A DNA stretch of 31,542 nucleotides. It comes from Bacillota bacterium. GTDB taxonomy: Bacteria > Bacillota > Limnochordia > Darwinibacteriales > DTU012. Below the pieces are notes generated by a model. That model was not told the DNA's origin, made no database searches, and saw only the letters and a program-made list of their open reading frames with translations. The stretch is from the NCBI GenBank assembly GCA_012521805.1, contig JAAYLQ010000066.1, forward strand, positions 1 through 31,542, given 5' to 3'. Positions within the stretch are counted from its first letter, which is position 1. Every line of letters begins with the position of its first letter. Made by a program: the position numbers and the translations under genes. Below, piece by piece: positions 23,005 to 31,433 of the stretch.

Positions 23005-23596
23005 ACGTGGACGGAGCACTAAGCTGGCCCGCACAACCAAAGAAACAGATATCAGGATTGAGCTAAATTTGGATGGCACAGGCACTGCTGAGGTCAAAAC
23101 TGGGATCGGATTTTTTGATCATATGCTGACTGCCTTTGCCCGCCATGGTGGCTTCGATTTAGCGGTGGACTGCAGAGGTGATCTGGAAGTTGATGGTCAT
23201 CATACAGTTGAGGATGTTGGCATCTGTTTAGGCAGCGCCTTTAGGAAGTGCATTGCTGATGGCTCTGGTATTGCTCGCTATGGAAATGCCTGCATCCCGA
23301 TGGATGAAGCTTTGGTTCAGGTGGTATTAGATATCTGCGGGCGGGGATTTTTAGCTCAAGATTTAAAGCTGCCGCAGGCCAGCGTTGGTCAATTTGAAAC
23401 CTGTTTGGTAGAGGAGTTTTTACGCGCATTTGCTGTTAATGCTGGTTTGACTCTGCATGTGCGGCAGCTTGCTGGACATAACAGCCATCATATTATTGAG
23501 GCACTGTTTAAGGCCCTGGCTCATGCACTCCGCCAAGCGGTTAAACTGACTGATGATGAAACAGTGCTGTCTACTAAAGGTAAATTAGATCTATAG
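22997..23596 (+). CDS. hisB: HisB, imidazoleglycerol-phosphate dehydratase
   Basis: I set the start at ATG 22997 with AGGTGA 6 bases upstream, giving 199 residues; the open frame extends 5' into hisD. The metal-binding repeats are intact: FFDHMLTAFARHGGFDL (about 45-61), DGHHTVEDVGICLG (about 73-86) and GHNSHHIIEALFKALA (about 167-182). It is the monofunctional dehydratase, without a phosphatase domain. In most his operons hisH would come next; here hisA starts 22 bases after the stop. The gap holds only a ribosome site. Confidence 0.96.
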   Translation: MAERGRSTKLARTTKETDIRIELNLDGTGTAEVKTGIGFFDHMLTAFARHGGFDLAVDCRGDLEVDGHHTVEDVGICLGSAFRKCIADGSGIARYGNACIPMDEALVQVVLDICGRGFLAQDLKLPQASVGQFETCLVEEFLRAFAVNAGLTLHVRQLAGHNSHHIIEALFKALAHALRQAVKLTDDETVLSTKGKLDL

Positions 23597-23617
23597 AGAT
23601 TAGGGAGCGAAATAGAG

Positions 23618-24349
23618 ATGATCATTATTCCTGCAATTGATCTAATTAATGGTGAATGCGTTCGCTTAGAGCAGGGCGATTATCAGAAAAAAACCGTGTA
23701 CAGTTCAGATCCGGTTCAGACTGCTCAGGCCTTTGCCCAAGCTGGTGCAGAGATGCTGCATATTGTGGATCTTGACGGTGCGCGGGTAGGATATCCACAA
23801 AATCTGGATGTAGTTCAAAAAATTTCCCAAGCTGTACCAATCCCCATTGAACTAGGCGGGGGACTGCGGGATCTGGCAGCAGTAGAGGCTGCTTTTGCGG
23901 CTGGTGCAGCTCGGGTGATCTTAGGTACCGCCGTGCTGGATGAGCCCCAGTGGTTTACAGAGGCGGTTGCTAAGTATGGAGAGCGAATTGTTGTTGGGAT
24001 TGATGCTAGAGACGGCATGGTAGCAGTCAAAGGCTGGTTGGAAACCACCACAGTTTCCGCATTAGAATTGGTTGAACGAATGAAAAAACATGGAATCAAG
24101 GAGATTATTTATACAGATATTGCGCGGGATGGCATGCTCAGTGGACCGAACCTAACAGCGTTAAAAGAAATCGCCAAAGCCGGAGTTAAAATCGTTGCAT
24201 CAGGGGGCGTATCATCACTGGATGATATCCGCAATCTGCAGGAGTTAACCTCTGTTGGTGTTTATGCAGTGATTATCGGCAAGGCGCTGTATACCAATCA
24301 AATTGATTTGGCTGAAGCTATCGCGGCTGCCAGAGTAGGGGTGAGATGA
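23618..24349 (+). CDS. hisA: HisA, ProFAR isomerase
   Basis: The 243-residue (beta/alpha)8 barrel starts IIIPAIDLINGECVRLEQGDY with catalytic Asp8, has LGGGLR at about 79, GIDARDGMVAVKGW and the second catalytic Asp in YTDIARDGMLSGPN. The phosphate site is IVASGGVSSLDD. It is clearly HisA rather than HisF: it carries the HisA-type VRLEQGDY and lacks the HisF N-terminus LAKRIIPCLD. It isomerises ProFAR to PRFAR, the substrate of the missing HisHF. hisIE starts at the next base. Confidence 0.95.
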   Translation: MIIIPAIDLINGECVRLEQGDYQKKTVYSSDPVQTAQAFAQAGAEMLHIVDLDGARVGYPQNLDVVQKISQAVPIPIELGGGLRDLAAVEAAFAAGAARVILGTAVLDEPQWFTEAVAKYGERIVVGIDARDGMVAVKGWLETTTVSALELVERMKKHGIKEIIYTDIARDGMLSGPNLTALKEIAKAGVKIVASGGVSSLDDIRNLQELTSVGVYAVIIGKALYTNQIDLAEAIAAARVGVR

Positions 24350-24997
24350 ATGAAGCGAAAGTTAAAGTTTGATCAAAACGGACTGATACCAGCTATAGTT
24401 CAGAACCGCAGTGGTCAGGTTTTAATGCTTGCCTATATGAATCAGGAAGCCCTGGACAAAACTCTGGAAACAGGCTTTACCTGGTTTTACAGCCGCAGCC
24501 GTCAGAGATTGTGGCAGAAGGGCGAAACATCCGGCCATGTACAGCGTGTTGTTGAGATTACCGCGGACTGCGATTATGACAGCTTGCTGATCACTGTTGA
24601 TCAAGCTGGTCCTGGAGCCTGCCACGAAGGCTATCAATCCTGCTTTCATTATCCGGTAGCAGCAGAGGAAAACTCTGCAAGGCCTGAACAGTGTTTTGAT
24701 CCAGCTGCTGTATACCACTCCCAGATTCTGCATCAGCTCTATGATTTGATTGTCGAGCGCAAGCAGAATCCCAAGTCCGGTTCCTATACAAACTACCTGT
24801 TTGAGCAGGGTATCGATAAAATCCTGAAAAAAGTGGGAGAAGAAACAGCAGAAGTAATTATTGGCGCAAAGAATGCTGAGCCTGAGGAGCTGATTTACGA
24901 GGTGAGCGACTTACTGTACCATCTCTTGGTGCTGCTGGTTGAGAAGAATGTCGCTTTAGATCAGATTTGGCAAGAATTAGCATCTCGAAGAAAATAG
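24350..24997 (+). CDS. hisIE: HisIE, bifunctional phosphoribosyl-AMP cyclohydrolase / phosphoribosyl-ATP pyrophosphatase
   Basis: The 215-residue fusion contains HisI in residues 1-110 (MLAYMNQEALDKTLETG, YSRSRQRLWQKGETSG, DCDYDSLLITVDQAGPGACHEG with the Zn Cys residues). HisE occupies about 120-215 (LYDLIVERKQNPKSGSYTNYLF, KKVGEETAEVIIGAK, EVSDLLYHLLVLL). It performs pathway steps 2 and 3. It is the last gene of the block; hisF is absent between it and hisA, where there is no room. The stop lies in the stem of the following terminator. Confidence 0.96.
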   Translation: MKRKLKFDQNGLIPAIVQNRSGQVLMLAYMNQEALDKTLETGFTWFYSRSRQRLWQKGETSGHVQRVVEITADCDYDSLLITVDQAGPGACHEGYQSCFHYPVAAEENSARPEQCFDPAAVYHSQILHQLYDLIVERKQNPKSGSYTNYLFEQGIDKILKKVGEETAEVIIGAKNAEPEELIYEVSDLLYHLLVLLVEKNVALDQIWQELASRRK

Positions 24998-25017
24998 GCT
25001 GTCCGCGAGGACAGCCT
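24996..25017 (-). terminator. terminator shared by the convergent hisIE and SleB-lipoprotein genes
   Basis: The stem AGGCTGTCC / GGACAGCCT has a GCGA loop. On the minus strand it is followed by ATTTTCTTC, giving a reasonable T run for the lipoprotein gene that ends at 25031. On the plus strand the following TCAGGTTTGG is poor in T, so termination of the his transcript is probably weaker. Confidence 0.75.
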
Positions 25018-25030
25018 TCAGGTTTGGCAC

Positions 25031-25828
25031 TTATCTAAAGAAGCTGTGATTGCCAATTCTAATTTTATAGGGGTCTTTATCCCACTGCTCCCACACCCAG
25101 GCCCTTTTGCCGCTGCTGTTGTACTGAGGCACTAAACGGTGTGCGAAGAAGCCTGTAGCACCATAGGTTGGATCAGTCCCAGCCAAGGCGTATTTTACAG
25201 CGTCTTTTGCTACCTGTCCAGCCGGTAAATTGATTCGACCATTTAAGACTGGCTCATATTGATAGTACTTGATACCGTTAACAACTGTTACTTCATAGAT
25301 TACTCCAGTAATGCTGTTTGGGTAGTCAGGATGCAGTACTCGATTGAGAACTGTGGCAGCCACAGCTATTTGACCGATTTCGATTTCTCCTTGGGATTCC
25401 GCATGCACGAGCCGAGCAAAAAGATCTAATTCATTAAAAGTTAGATCCGGAATCATTTCTACATCTTGAATAGTTGACCCCTGTACAACAACCTGGATTT
25501 CAGCAGGCTTGTACCATTGTTTGGTAACCCGCATGGTGTATGTTCCGTTCGGCAGATTGTGAATTTCATAGGTACCGTTTTTAATTGGAACAGTTCTGCC
25601 GTCAATTTCTACTTGACCCGACTGGAGCTTTGCTTCGCTAGAACCTGCATGATATACTGTTCCGACCAAACTGCCGTATCCGGGACTAGGATCTACGCTG
25701 GTGCCGTCATCATCACCACCATTATGGGGTGGAGTAATGCTGGGCACGCCAAAAAGCGTACAGCCGGTTAAAAAAACAACACTGATCAGTATTAGGAATA
25801 ATAAGTGCTTCTTTCCCAACAAGCTCAC
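25031..25828 (-). CDS. lipoprotein with a SleB/CwlJ-type cell-wall hydrolase domain
   Basis: The 265-residue protein has a lipobox FLTGC with the modified Cys at 23, then a short acidic linker. A carboxypeptidase-regulatory-like beta domain follows (about 50-128: GSLVGTVYHAG, NGTYEIHNLPNGTYTMRV). The C-terminal SleB-type hydrolase domain (about 131-265) has the catalytic Glu144 in ARLVHAESQGE, AVAATVLNRVLHPDYP and the terminal KIRIGNHSFF. The family cleaves peptidoglycan as lytic transglycosylases, best known in spore cortex lysis. Attachment as a lipoprotein suggests a vegetative envelope role, but this is inference. It starts with GTG after GGAAGGAA; no ATG is nearby. Confidence 0.85.
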   Translation of the reverse strand: MSLLGKKHLLFLILISVVFLTGCTLFGVPSITPPHNGGDDDGTSVDPSPGYGSLVGTVYHAGSSEAKLQSGQVEIDGRTVPIKNGTYEIHNLPNGTYTMRVTKQWYKPAEIQVVVQGSTIQDVEMIPDLTFNELDLFARLVHAESQGEIEIGQIAVAATVLNRVLHPDYPNSITGVIYEVTVVNGIKYYQYEPVLNGRINLPAGQVAKDAVKYALAGTDPTYGATGFFAHRLVPQYNSSGKRAWVWEQWDKDPYKIRIGNHSFFR

Positions 25829-25958
25829 TTCCTTCCAAAGCTGTAAAATTTTATGACATGATCTTAATTTCGTATATGCCCAGCTAAAACCTTTAGGGGA
25901 TTGCTGGTAAATGCTTTGAAGGTTTAGAAACTAGTTGGGAAACAGAAAGGGGAATATG

Positions 25959-28097
25959 ATGGATTTACTAGACACCCTGAATCCGCGCCAGAAAGAGGCC
26001 GTAACTCACGGAAGCGGGCCGTTATTGGTTATTGCCGGTGCTGGCAGCGGAAAAACCAGGGTTTTAACTTATCGCATTGCTTATTTGATTAAGCACGGCA
26101 GTGTAAGGCCAGATCAAATTTTAGCTGTAACTTTTACAAATAAAGCAGCCCAAGAAATGAAGGAGCGGGTCAGTCAGTTAGTTGGAGGAATTGCTCAAGG
26201 CATTTGGGTTAGCACATTCCACTCCACCTGCGTGCGGATTCTGAGAGCTCATGCTGCTAAGCTTGGCTACCAAGCAAACTTTCAGATTTTTGACACCTCC
26301 GATCAGTTAGTGGTGATTCGGGAGGTCTTGAAAGAATTAAATCTCGATCCAAAGCGGTTTGATCCCCGCGCACTGCTTTCGGCGATCAGCAGTGCTAAAA
26401 ATGAGCTTCTCGGACCTCAAGAATATGATGGGAAAGTAGCAGATTTTTGGGAACGGCAGGTAAGTAGGGTTTACCAGAGCTACCAGCAGAAACTTGAGGA
26501 AAATAATGCCTTTGATTTTGATGATTTGATTATGAAAACTGTGGAACTATTCCGGACTAATCCGCATGTCTGCGCTTCCTATCAAGATCGGTTCCGCTAT
26601 ATTCTAGTTGATGAGTATCAAGATACTAATCATGCCCAGTACCAGCTTGTAAATTTATTGGCTGCTAAGTATCAGAATCTTTGTGTTGTGGGTGACGATG
26701 ATCAGTCGATCTATGCCTTTAGAGGCGCAGATATCCGCAATATTTTAGATTTTGAGCGGGATTTTCCTAATGCCAAAGTAATTCGCTTAGAGCAGAATTA
26801 CCGATCGACCCAGAACATCCTCACTGCTGCTAACCAGTTAATTGCCCACAATGTTGAGCGCAAGGGCAAGAATCTCTTTACTAGCAATGGTGATGGCGAA
26901 AAGCTAAAATTTTACCAGGCATCGGATGAGCGGCAGGAAGCAGCGTTTGTCGCAAATGTGATTGCAAGCCAAGTGCAGACTAATAAACGGCAGTATCAAG
27001 ACTTTACAATTCTGTACCGCACCCATGCTCAATCTCGGATTATTGAAGAGGAATTTGTACGCCGCGGTCTGCCCTATCGTATCGTAGCAGGACTGCGGTT
27101 TTATGACCGCAAAGAGATTAAAGATCTGATGGCTTATCTGCGCCTGCTGGCTAATCCGCTGGATAATTTCAGTTTTAAGCGGATTATCAATGTTCCCAAG
27201 CGGGGTATTGGTCCGACCACAGTAGCCAGACTGGAGGATTACGCTCAAACCCATGGTTTGAGTTTATTTGAGACCTTAGAGCAGCTTGATTCAGTGCCCA
27301 ATTTAACCGGAAGATTCAAGCAGATCTTAAGTGAATTTCGCGATCTGTATGTTAAGTGGAAGCATGAGCTGGCGCAGAAGTCAGTGACCGACATTGTTGA
27401 AATGATTCTGCACGACACAGGCTATAAACAGATGTTAAATGCAGAGCAGACAGTCGAGGCTGAAACACGTCTCGAAAACTTAAATGAGTTTTTAACTGTT
27501 ACCAAACAGTTTGATCAAGGGGAAGAAAATCAGGGTTTGGATCTATTCCTAGAACAGCTCGCCTTAATGTCCGATGTCGACAACTATGATCAGGAGGCAG
27601 ATGCAGTGAGTTTAATGACGCTGCATGCAGCTAAGGGTTTAGAATTTCCTGTGGTTTTCCTGGTGGGAATGGAGGACGGAGTGTTTCCCAGTGCCCGTTC
27701 AATTTGGGAACCTGGTCAGATTGAGGAAGAGCGGCGGCTGGCCTACGTCGGCTTAACTAGGGCTAAAGAAGAAATTTATCTAACTTGTGCTGAATACCGC
27801 ACTTTATTCGGCAGTGTCAGCACCAATCCAATTTCAATGTTTGTAAAAGAAATTCCAGAAACACTTTTGGAGCAGGTCGATGATAGAGGAGAAGTCCATC
27901 ACCGCCGTCGTGCTGTGGCAGTGGGCACGGGAGCCCAGTCAGCAGCCGATACTTATGAGGTGGGTGACCGGGTTCACCATGAACATTTTGGTGAGGGACA
28001 GGTTGTGGCTGTATCCGGTGATATAATTAAGATTGTTTTTGCTGATAATGTGATCAAGCAGTTTGCAGCCAGCATTGCTCCAATTACCAAGATTTAG
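25959..28097 (+). CDS. pcrA: PcrA/UvrD-type ATP-dependent DNA helicase
   Basis: The 712-residue SF1A helicase has Walker A AGAGSGKT (26-33), motif Ia VTFTNKAAQEMKERV, motif II VDEYQDTNHAQ, motif III DDQSIYAFRGAD, motif IV RLEQNYRST, motif V MTLHAAKGLEFPVVF and motif VI AYVGLTRAKEEIYLT. The C-terminal PcrA-type tail (VGDRVHHEHFGEGQVVAVSG) binds RNA polymerase in relatives. It removes RecA and unwinds DNA in repair and rolling-circle replication. AAAGGGG precedes two ATGs (25956, 25959). ligA follows after 19 bases, the standard pcrA-ligA order. Confidence 0.97.
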   Translation: MDLLDTLNPRQKEAVTHGSGPLLVIAGAGSGKTRVLTYRIAYLIKHGSVRPDQILAVTFTNKAAQEMKERVSQLVGGIAQGIWVSTFHSTCVRILRAHAAKLGYQANFQIFDTSDQLVVIREVLKELNLDPKRFDPRALLSAISSAKNELLGPQEYDGKVADFWERQVSRVYQSYQQKLEENNAFDFDDLIMKTVELFRTNPHVCASYQDRFRYILVDEYQDTNHAQYQLVNLLAAKYQNLCVVGDDDQSIYAFRGADIRNILDFERDFPNAKVIRLEQNYRSTQNILTAANQLIAHNVERKGKNLFTSNGDGEKLKFYQASDERQEAAFVANVIASQVQTNKRQYQDFTILYRTHAQSRIIEEEFVRRGLPYRIVAGLRFYDRKEIKDLMAYLRLLANPLDNFSFKRIINVPKRGIGPTTVARLEDYAQTHGLSLFETLEQLDSVPNLTGRFKQILSEFRDLYVKWKHELAQKSVTDIVEMILHDTGYKQMLNAEQTVEAETRLENLNEFLTVTKQFDQGEENQGLDLFLEQLALMSDVDNYDQEADAVSLMTLHAAKGLEFPVVFLVGMEDGVFPSARSIWEPGQIEEERRLAYVGLTRAKEEIYLTCAEYRTLFGSVSTNPISMFVKEIPETLLEQVDDRGEVHHRRRAVAVGTGAQSAADTYEVGDRVHHEHFGEGQVVAVSGDIIKIVFADNVIKQFAASIAPITKI

Positions 28098-28116
28098 TTC
28101 TGGAGGAGGTCAATGT

Positions 28117-30117
28117 ATGGGAAAGAATGCTGATCTAAAAAGAATTGCTGAACTGCGCGAGCAGCTGAATTATCATAATTACCGCTATTATGTACTTGAC
28201 GATCCAGTGATTTCAGACCACGAGTATGATCAGCTGATGCGAGAATTGATCGAGCTTGAAGCCAGATATCCTGAAACGGTTACACCAGATTCTCCCACCC
28301 AAAGGGTAGGTCATGCTGTTGTTGGGGGATTTGCTCAGGTTGAACACCGAACTCCGCTGTTGAGTTTAAGCAATGCCTTTAATCAAAAGGAGCTGGAAGA
28401 TTTCGCCAAGAGGGTGGAACGCTGGGCTGGAGCACCGGTGGATTATGTGTGTGAGCTTAAATTTGACGGTTTAGCAGTTTCCTTAACTTACGAAAATGGT
28501 ATCTTCGTCCGCGGGGCAACCCGCGGTGATGGGCAGGTGGGTGAGGATATCACGCAGAACTTGCGCACCATTCGCTCGATTCCCCTGAGGCTGCGGGAAC
28601 CTGTGAGCTTGGAAGTTCGCGGGGAGGTGTATATGCCCAAAGAAGCCTATGAGCTTCTAAATAAAGAACGAGCTGAAAAAGGTGAGGCGTTATTTGCTAA
28701 TCCTCGGAATGCGGCTGCTGGATCTGTGCGTCAGCTGGATCCAAAAGTTACTGCCAGCCGCAAGCTGGACATTTATGTGTACAGCATTGGAACAGTAGAT
28801 CATGAACTGCTCACAACCCATATTGACAGCATAAAATGGTTAAAAGAGTTAGGCTTTAAAGTTAGTCCCTATATCCAGCACTGTGAAAATATTGATCAAG
28901 TCTGGACGTTTATTGAGACTTGGACAGAAAAACGCGGCAGTCTGCCTTTCGATATTGATGGGATTGTTGTCAAGGTCAACAGTTTGGCAGTGCAGGAGAA
29001 GCTGGGAGCAACTGCTAAAAGCCCCAGGTGGGCAGTAGCCTATAAATTCCCGGCTGAACAGGCGGTAGCCCAAGTTTTGGACATTGAGGTTAATGTGGGA
29101 CGCACTGGAGCTGTGACACCGCTCGCCATCCTGACACCAACACTGGTTGCCGGTTCGACTGTGAGCCGGGCGGCACTGCATAACGAAGACTATGTGAAGA
29201 ATAAAGATATTCGAATTGGAGACTATGTGGTAATTCAAAAAGCAGGCGATGTTATCCCTGAGATAGTCAGGTCACTTCCAGAGCGGCGAACAGGTCAGGA
29301 AAAGATTTTTATGATGCCGCAAGTGTGTCCTGCCTGCGGTGAGCAGCTGCAGAGACAGGCTGGAGAAGCGGCAGTTCGCTGTGTGAATTTCGAGTGTCCG
29401 GCACAATCATATGAACGGCTGATCCACTACGCTTCCCGGAATGCGATGAATATCGAGGGCTTGGGACCAGCTGTGATTCAGCAGCTGATCGATGCAGGCT
29501 TGGTTGAGGATCCCGCAGATTTATATCAGCTCCGCTATGAACAGCTGATTGAGCTAGAGCGTTTTGGACATAAATCAGCCGAGAATTTACTGGCGGCAAT
29601 AGAAGCAAGCAAGACTCGACCACTGGCAAACCTTGTGTTTGCTTTAGGTATTAGATTTGTAGGTAGTGAAGTAGCTCGAGAATTAGCACTTCATTTTGGC
29701 AGTATGGAACGGCTCAGGCAGGCGGAATATGCAGAACTGATTACCATTGATGCTGTAGGAGAGAAAATCGCAACCAGTGTAGTTGATTATTTCAGCCGCC
29801 CAGAAAATAATGACCTAATTGATCGCCTCCAGGCAGCAGGTGTTAATATGGTCCAGAGTAAGGCATCCGGTTCGCAGTTTCTAGCAGGTCACACTTTTGT
29901 AGTAACCGGCAAATTAGAGCGTTTCAGCCGCAGGGAAGCGGAAGACTTGCTCCGCAGCCTAGGTGCTAACGTAACGAGCAGCGTCAGCAGAAATACCACG
30001 TATCTGATCGCTGGCGAAAAGGCTGGCTCGAAATTGACTAAAGCTCAGGAGTTGGGAATTACTGTCTTAAATGAACAGCAGTTTTTAGATTTAGTCCAGC
30101 AGACAGGGAGGAACTAA
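28117..30117 (+). CDS. ligA: LigA, NAD+-dependent DNA ligase
   Basis: The 666-residue protein (ATG 28117 after GGAGGAGGT) has the Ia NAD-binding region (about 1-65), adenylation domain with active Lys115 in CELKFDGLA, and GDGQVGEDITQNLRTI. It also has an OB fold, a four-Cys zinc finger (CPACGEQ, then CVNFEC, about 405-430), helix-hairpin-helix repeats and a C-terminal BRCT domain (about 590-666: FVVTGKLERFSRREAEDLL). It is complete. It seals nicks in replication and repair. The intergenic distance implies co-transcription with pcrA. Confidence 0.97.
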   Translation: MGKNADLKRIAELREQLNYHNYRYYVLDDPVISDHEYDQLMRELIELEARYPETVTPDSPTQRVGHAVVGGFAQVEHRTPLLSLSNAFNQKELEDFAKRVERWAGAPVDYVCELKFDGLAVSLTYENGIFVRGATRGDGQVGEDITQNLRTIRSIPLRLREPVSLEVRGEVYMPKEAYELLNKERAEKGEALFANPRNAAAGSVRQLDPKVTASRKLDIYVYSIGTVDHELLTTHIDSIKWLKELGFKVSPYIQHCENIDQVWTFIETWTEKRGSLPFDIDGIVVKVNSLAVQEKLGATAKSPRWAVAYKFPAEQAVAQVLDIEVNVGRTGAVTPLAILTPTLVAGSTVSRAALHNEDYVKNKDIRIGDYVVIQKAGDVIPEIVRSLPERRTGQEKIFMMPQVCPACGEQLQRQAGEAAVRCVNFECPAQSYERLIHYASRNAMNIEGLGPAVIQQLIDAGLVEDPADLYQLRYEQLIELERFGHKSAENLLAAIEASKTRPLANLVFALGIRFVGSEVARELALHFGSMERLRQAEYAELITIDAVGEKIATSVVDYFSRPENNDLIDRLQAAGVNMVQSKASGSQFLAGHTFVVTGKLERFSRREAEDLLRSLGANVTSSVSRNTTYLIAGEKAGSKLTKAQELGITVLNEQQFLDLVQQTGRN

Positions 30118-30153
30118 CGGGCGATTCAGGGAACTAGATAGTCAGAAGGATAG

Positions 30154-30972
30154 GTGATTATTTTGGATAATGTCCTGTTCTACTTTGCTGGTATGCCCGT
30201 ATATGTTTATGGTTTTTTTACTGGTTTGGGATTATTGTTTGGCGCTGCATCAGCTCTAAAAGCAGGCCGGCGCAGAGGAATCAGCTGGTCCAATATGTTT
30301 GACTTTATTCTTGGGACTGCTTTTGCATTTTTTGTTGCCGGCCGGTTAGCGGTTTTGATTGGGCAGTATGGGGCGGGAGCTCTGTTAACACCATGGAAAA
30401 TTTTGACGGAGCTGTCTGCTGGTGTTGATCTTAGGGTAGGATTGATTTTTGCGGTGATTTATGGTCTGATATCTACTTTCTACAAAGGGATTTTTGGTCT
30501 TCATTTTCTTGATGCGATAACACCTGGTCTTATTTGGATCAAGCTGTTCTCTGCCTTAGGCTCAAATGTGTTAGGCAGAACAACTGCAGTCCCGTGGGCG
30601 GTGCAATTGGGAGAATTTAAGCTCCATCCCTTGTCCCTGTACACTGCGTTAGGTTACTATGTAATTCGGTTTATCGTTTTACAGGTGCGCCAGGCACAGC
30701 GCTTTGACGGACAGATTTTTATTTCAGCGCTGACGCTTGTGGTTTGGCTCCATTGGCTGCTGCTGTTCGCGGCTGAAGAGAGCAGCCGAGCTGCCTTTTG
30801 GCTCTATCCCCTGCTGGGTATTTTATTAGCTGCGCTCTGGAGTTTTGGGCATGCTAATTCACCCCAGATACGCAAGCCGAAGCGGAGCTTAGGTTACTGG
30901 GCTGTGCAGTTAGTGCTGTTGGTTATTGTGGTAGTGGCAATTTGTTTCTACTATTACTCCCGGTTTCAATAA
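30154..30972 (+). CDS. Lgt-like (prolipoprotein diacylglyceryl transferase family) membrane protein with missing catalytic residues
   Basis: The 272-residue protein has about seven membrane segments. Lgt-like landmarks are PVYVYGFFTGLGLL (14-27), AGRL at 62-65, GRTTAVPWAV (141-150) and HPLSLY (158-163), in the right order. However, the usual HGGL segment reads VDLRVGL with no His, and the usual RIGNFINGELxG segment reads KLFSALGSNVLG, losing the Arg, Asn and Glu thought to be needed for catalysis. It therefore looks like a divergent paralogue rather than the working enzyme. The start is GTG 30154 close behind AGAAGGA; TTG 30163 is possible. It sits between ligA and fur, 36 bases after ligA. 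The lipoproteins in this window need a true Lgt elsewhere. Confidence 0.7.
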   Translation: MIILDNVLFYFAGMPVYVYGFFTGLGLLFGAASALKAGRRRGISWSNMFDFILGTAFAFFVAGRLAVLIGQYGAGALLTPWKILTELSAGVDLRVGLIFAVIYGLISTFYKGIFGLHFLDAITPGLIWIKLFSALGSNVLGRTTAVPWAVQLGEFKLHPLSLYTALGYYVIRFIVLQVRQAQRFDGQIFISALTLVVWLHWLLLFAAEESSRAAFWLYPLLGILLAALWSFGHANSPQIRKPKRSLGYWAVQLVLLVIVVVAICFYYYSRFQ

Positions 30973-30983
30973 AGGAGTGGATC

Positions 30984-31433
30984 ATGGATAGGTATCTAAG
31001 TTTATCTGAGATTCAAGAGCAGTTGGAGGCGAATGACCTGCGCTTAACTCCCCAGAGAGAGGCAGTGGTGCAGGTGTTGCTGGACAATACTGATGCTCAT
31101 CTGCGTGCTGAGGATATCTTTTTAATGACAAAAAAATTAGCCCCGGAAATTGGATTGGCTACTGTCTACCGAACTTTAGAGCTGCTGGAGAAGTTAAATA
31201 TTATCTACCGTTTTGATTATGGGGATGGGCAGAGCCGGTATGAGCTGGGGCGCAGGTCGGAAGAGCATTATCATCATCATCTAATCTGCCTTGAATGTGG
31301 AGAAATCAGTGAGTTCAACGATGACCTGCTGGAGAAACTCGAGGCAAAAATTGCTAAAGAACGGGATTTTGAAATAGTTGATCACAGTCTGCGGATTTTT
31401 GGATACTGCAGGAGATGTAGAAATAAGAAGTAG
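30984..31433 (+). CDS. Fur-family metal- or peroxide-responsive repressor
   Basis: The 149-residue protein (ATG 30984 after AAAGGAG) has the winged helix LRLTPQREAVVQVLL (19-33) with IGLATVYRTLELLEKL (56-71). The regulatory part has HYHHHLICLECG (95-106) and a C-terminal structural Zn site from Cys102, Cys105, Cys142 and Cys145. The arrangement fits Fur, PerR or Zur; the sequence alone does not fix which. It probably represses metal uptake or oxidative-stress genes. It lies 11 bases after the Lgt-like gene, and no obvious Fur box is seen near it. Confidence 0.9.
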   Translation: MDRYLSLSEIQEQLEANDLRLTPQREAVVQVLLDNTDAHLRAEDIFLMTKKLAPEIGLATVYRTLELLEKLNIIYRFDYGDGQSRYELGRRSEEHYHHHLICLECGEISEFNDDLLEKLEAKIAKERDFEIVDHSLRIFGYCRRCRNKK

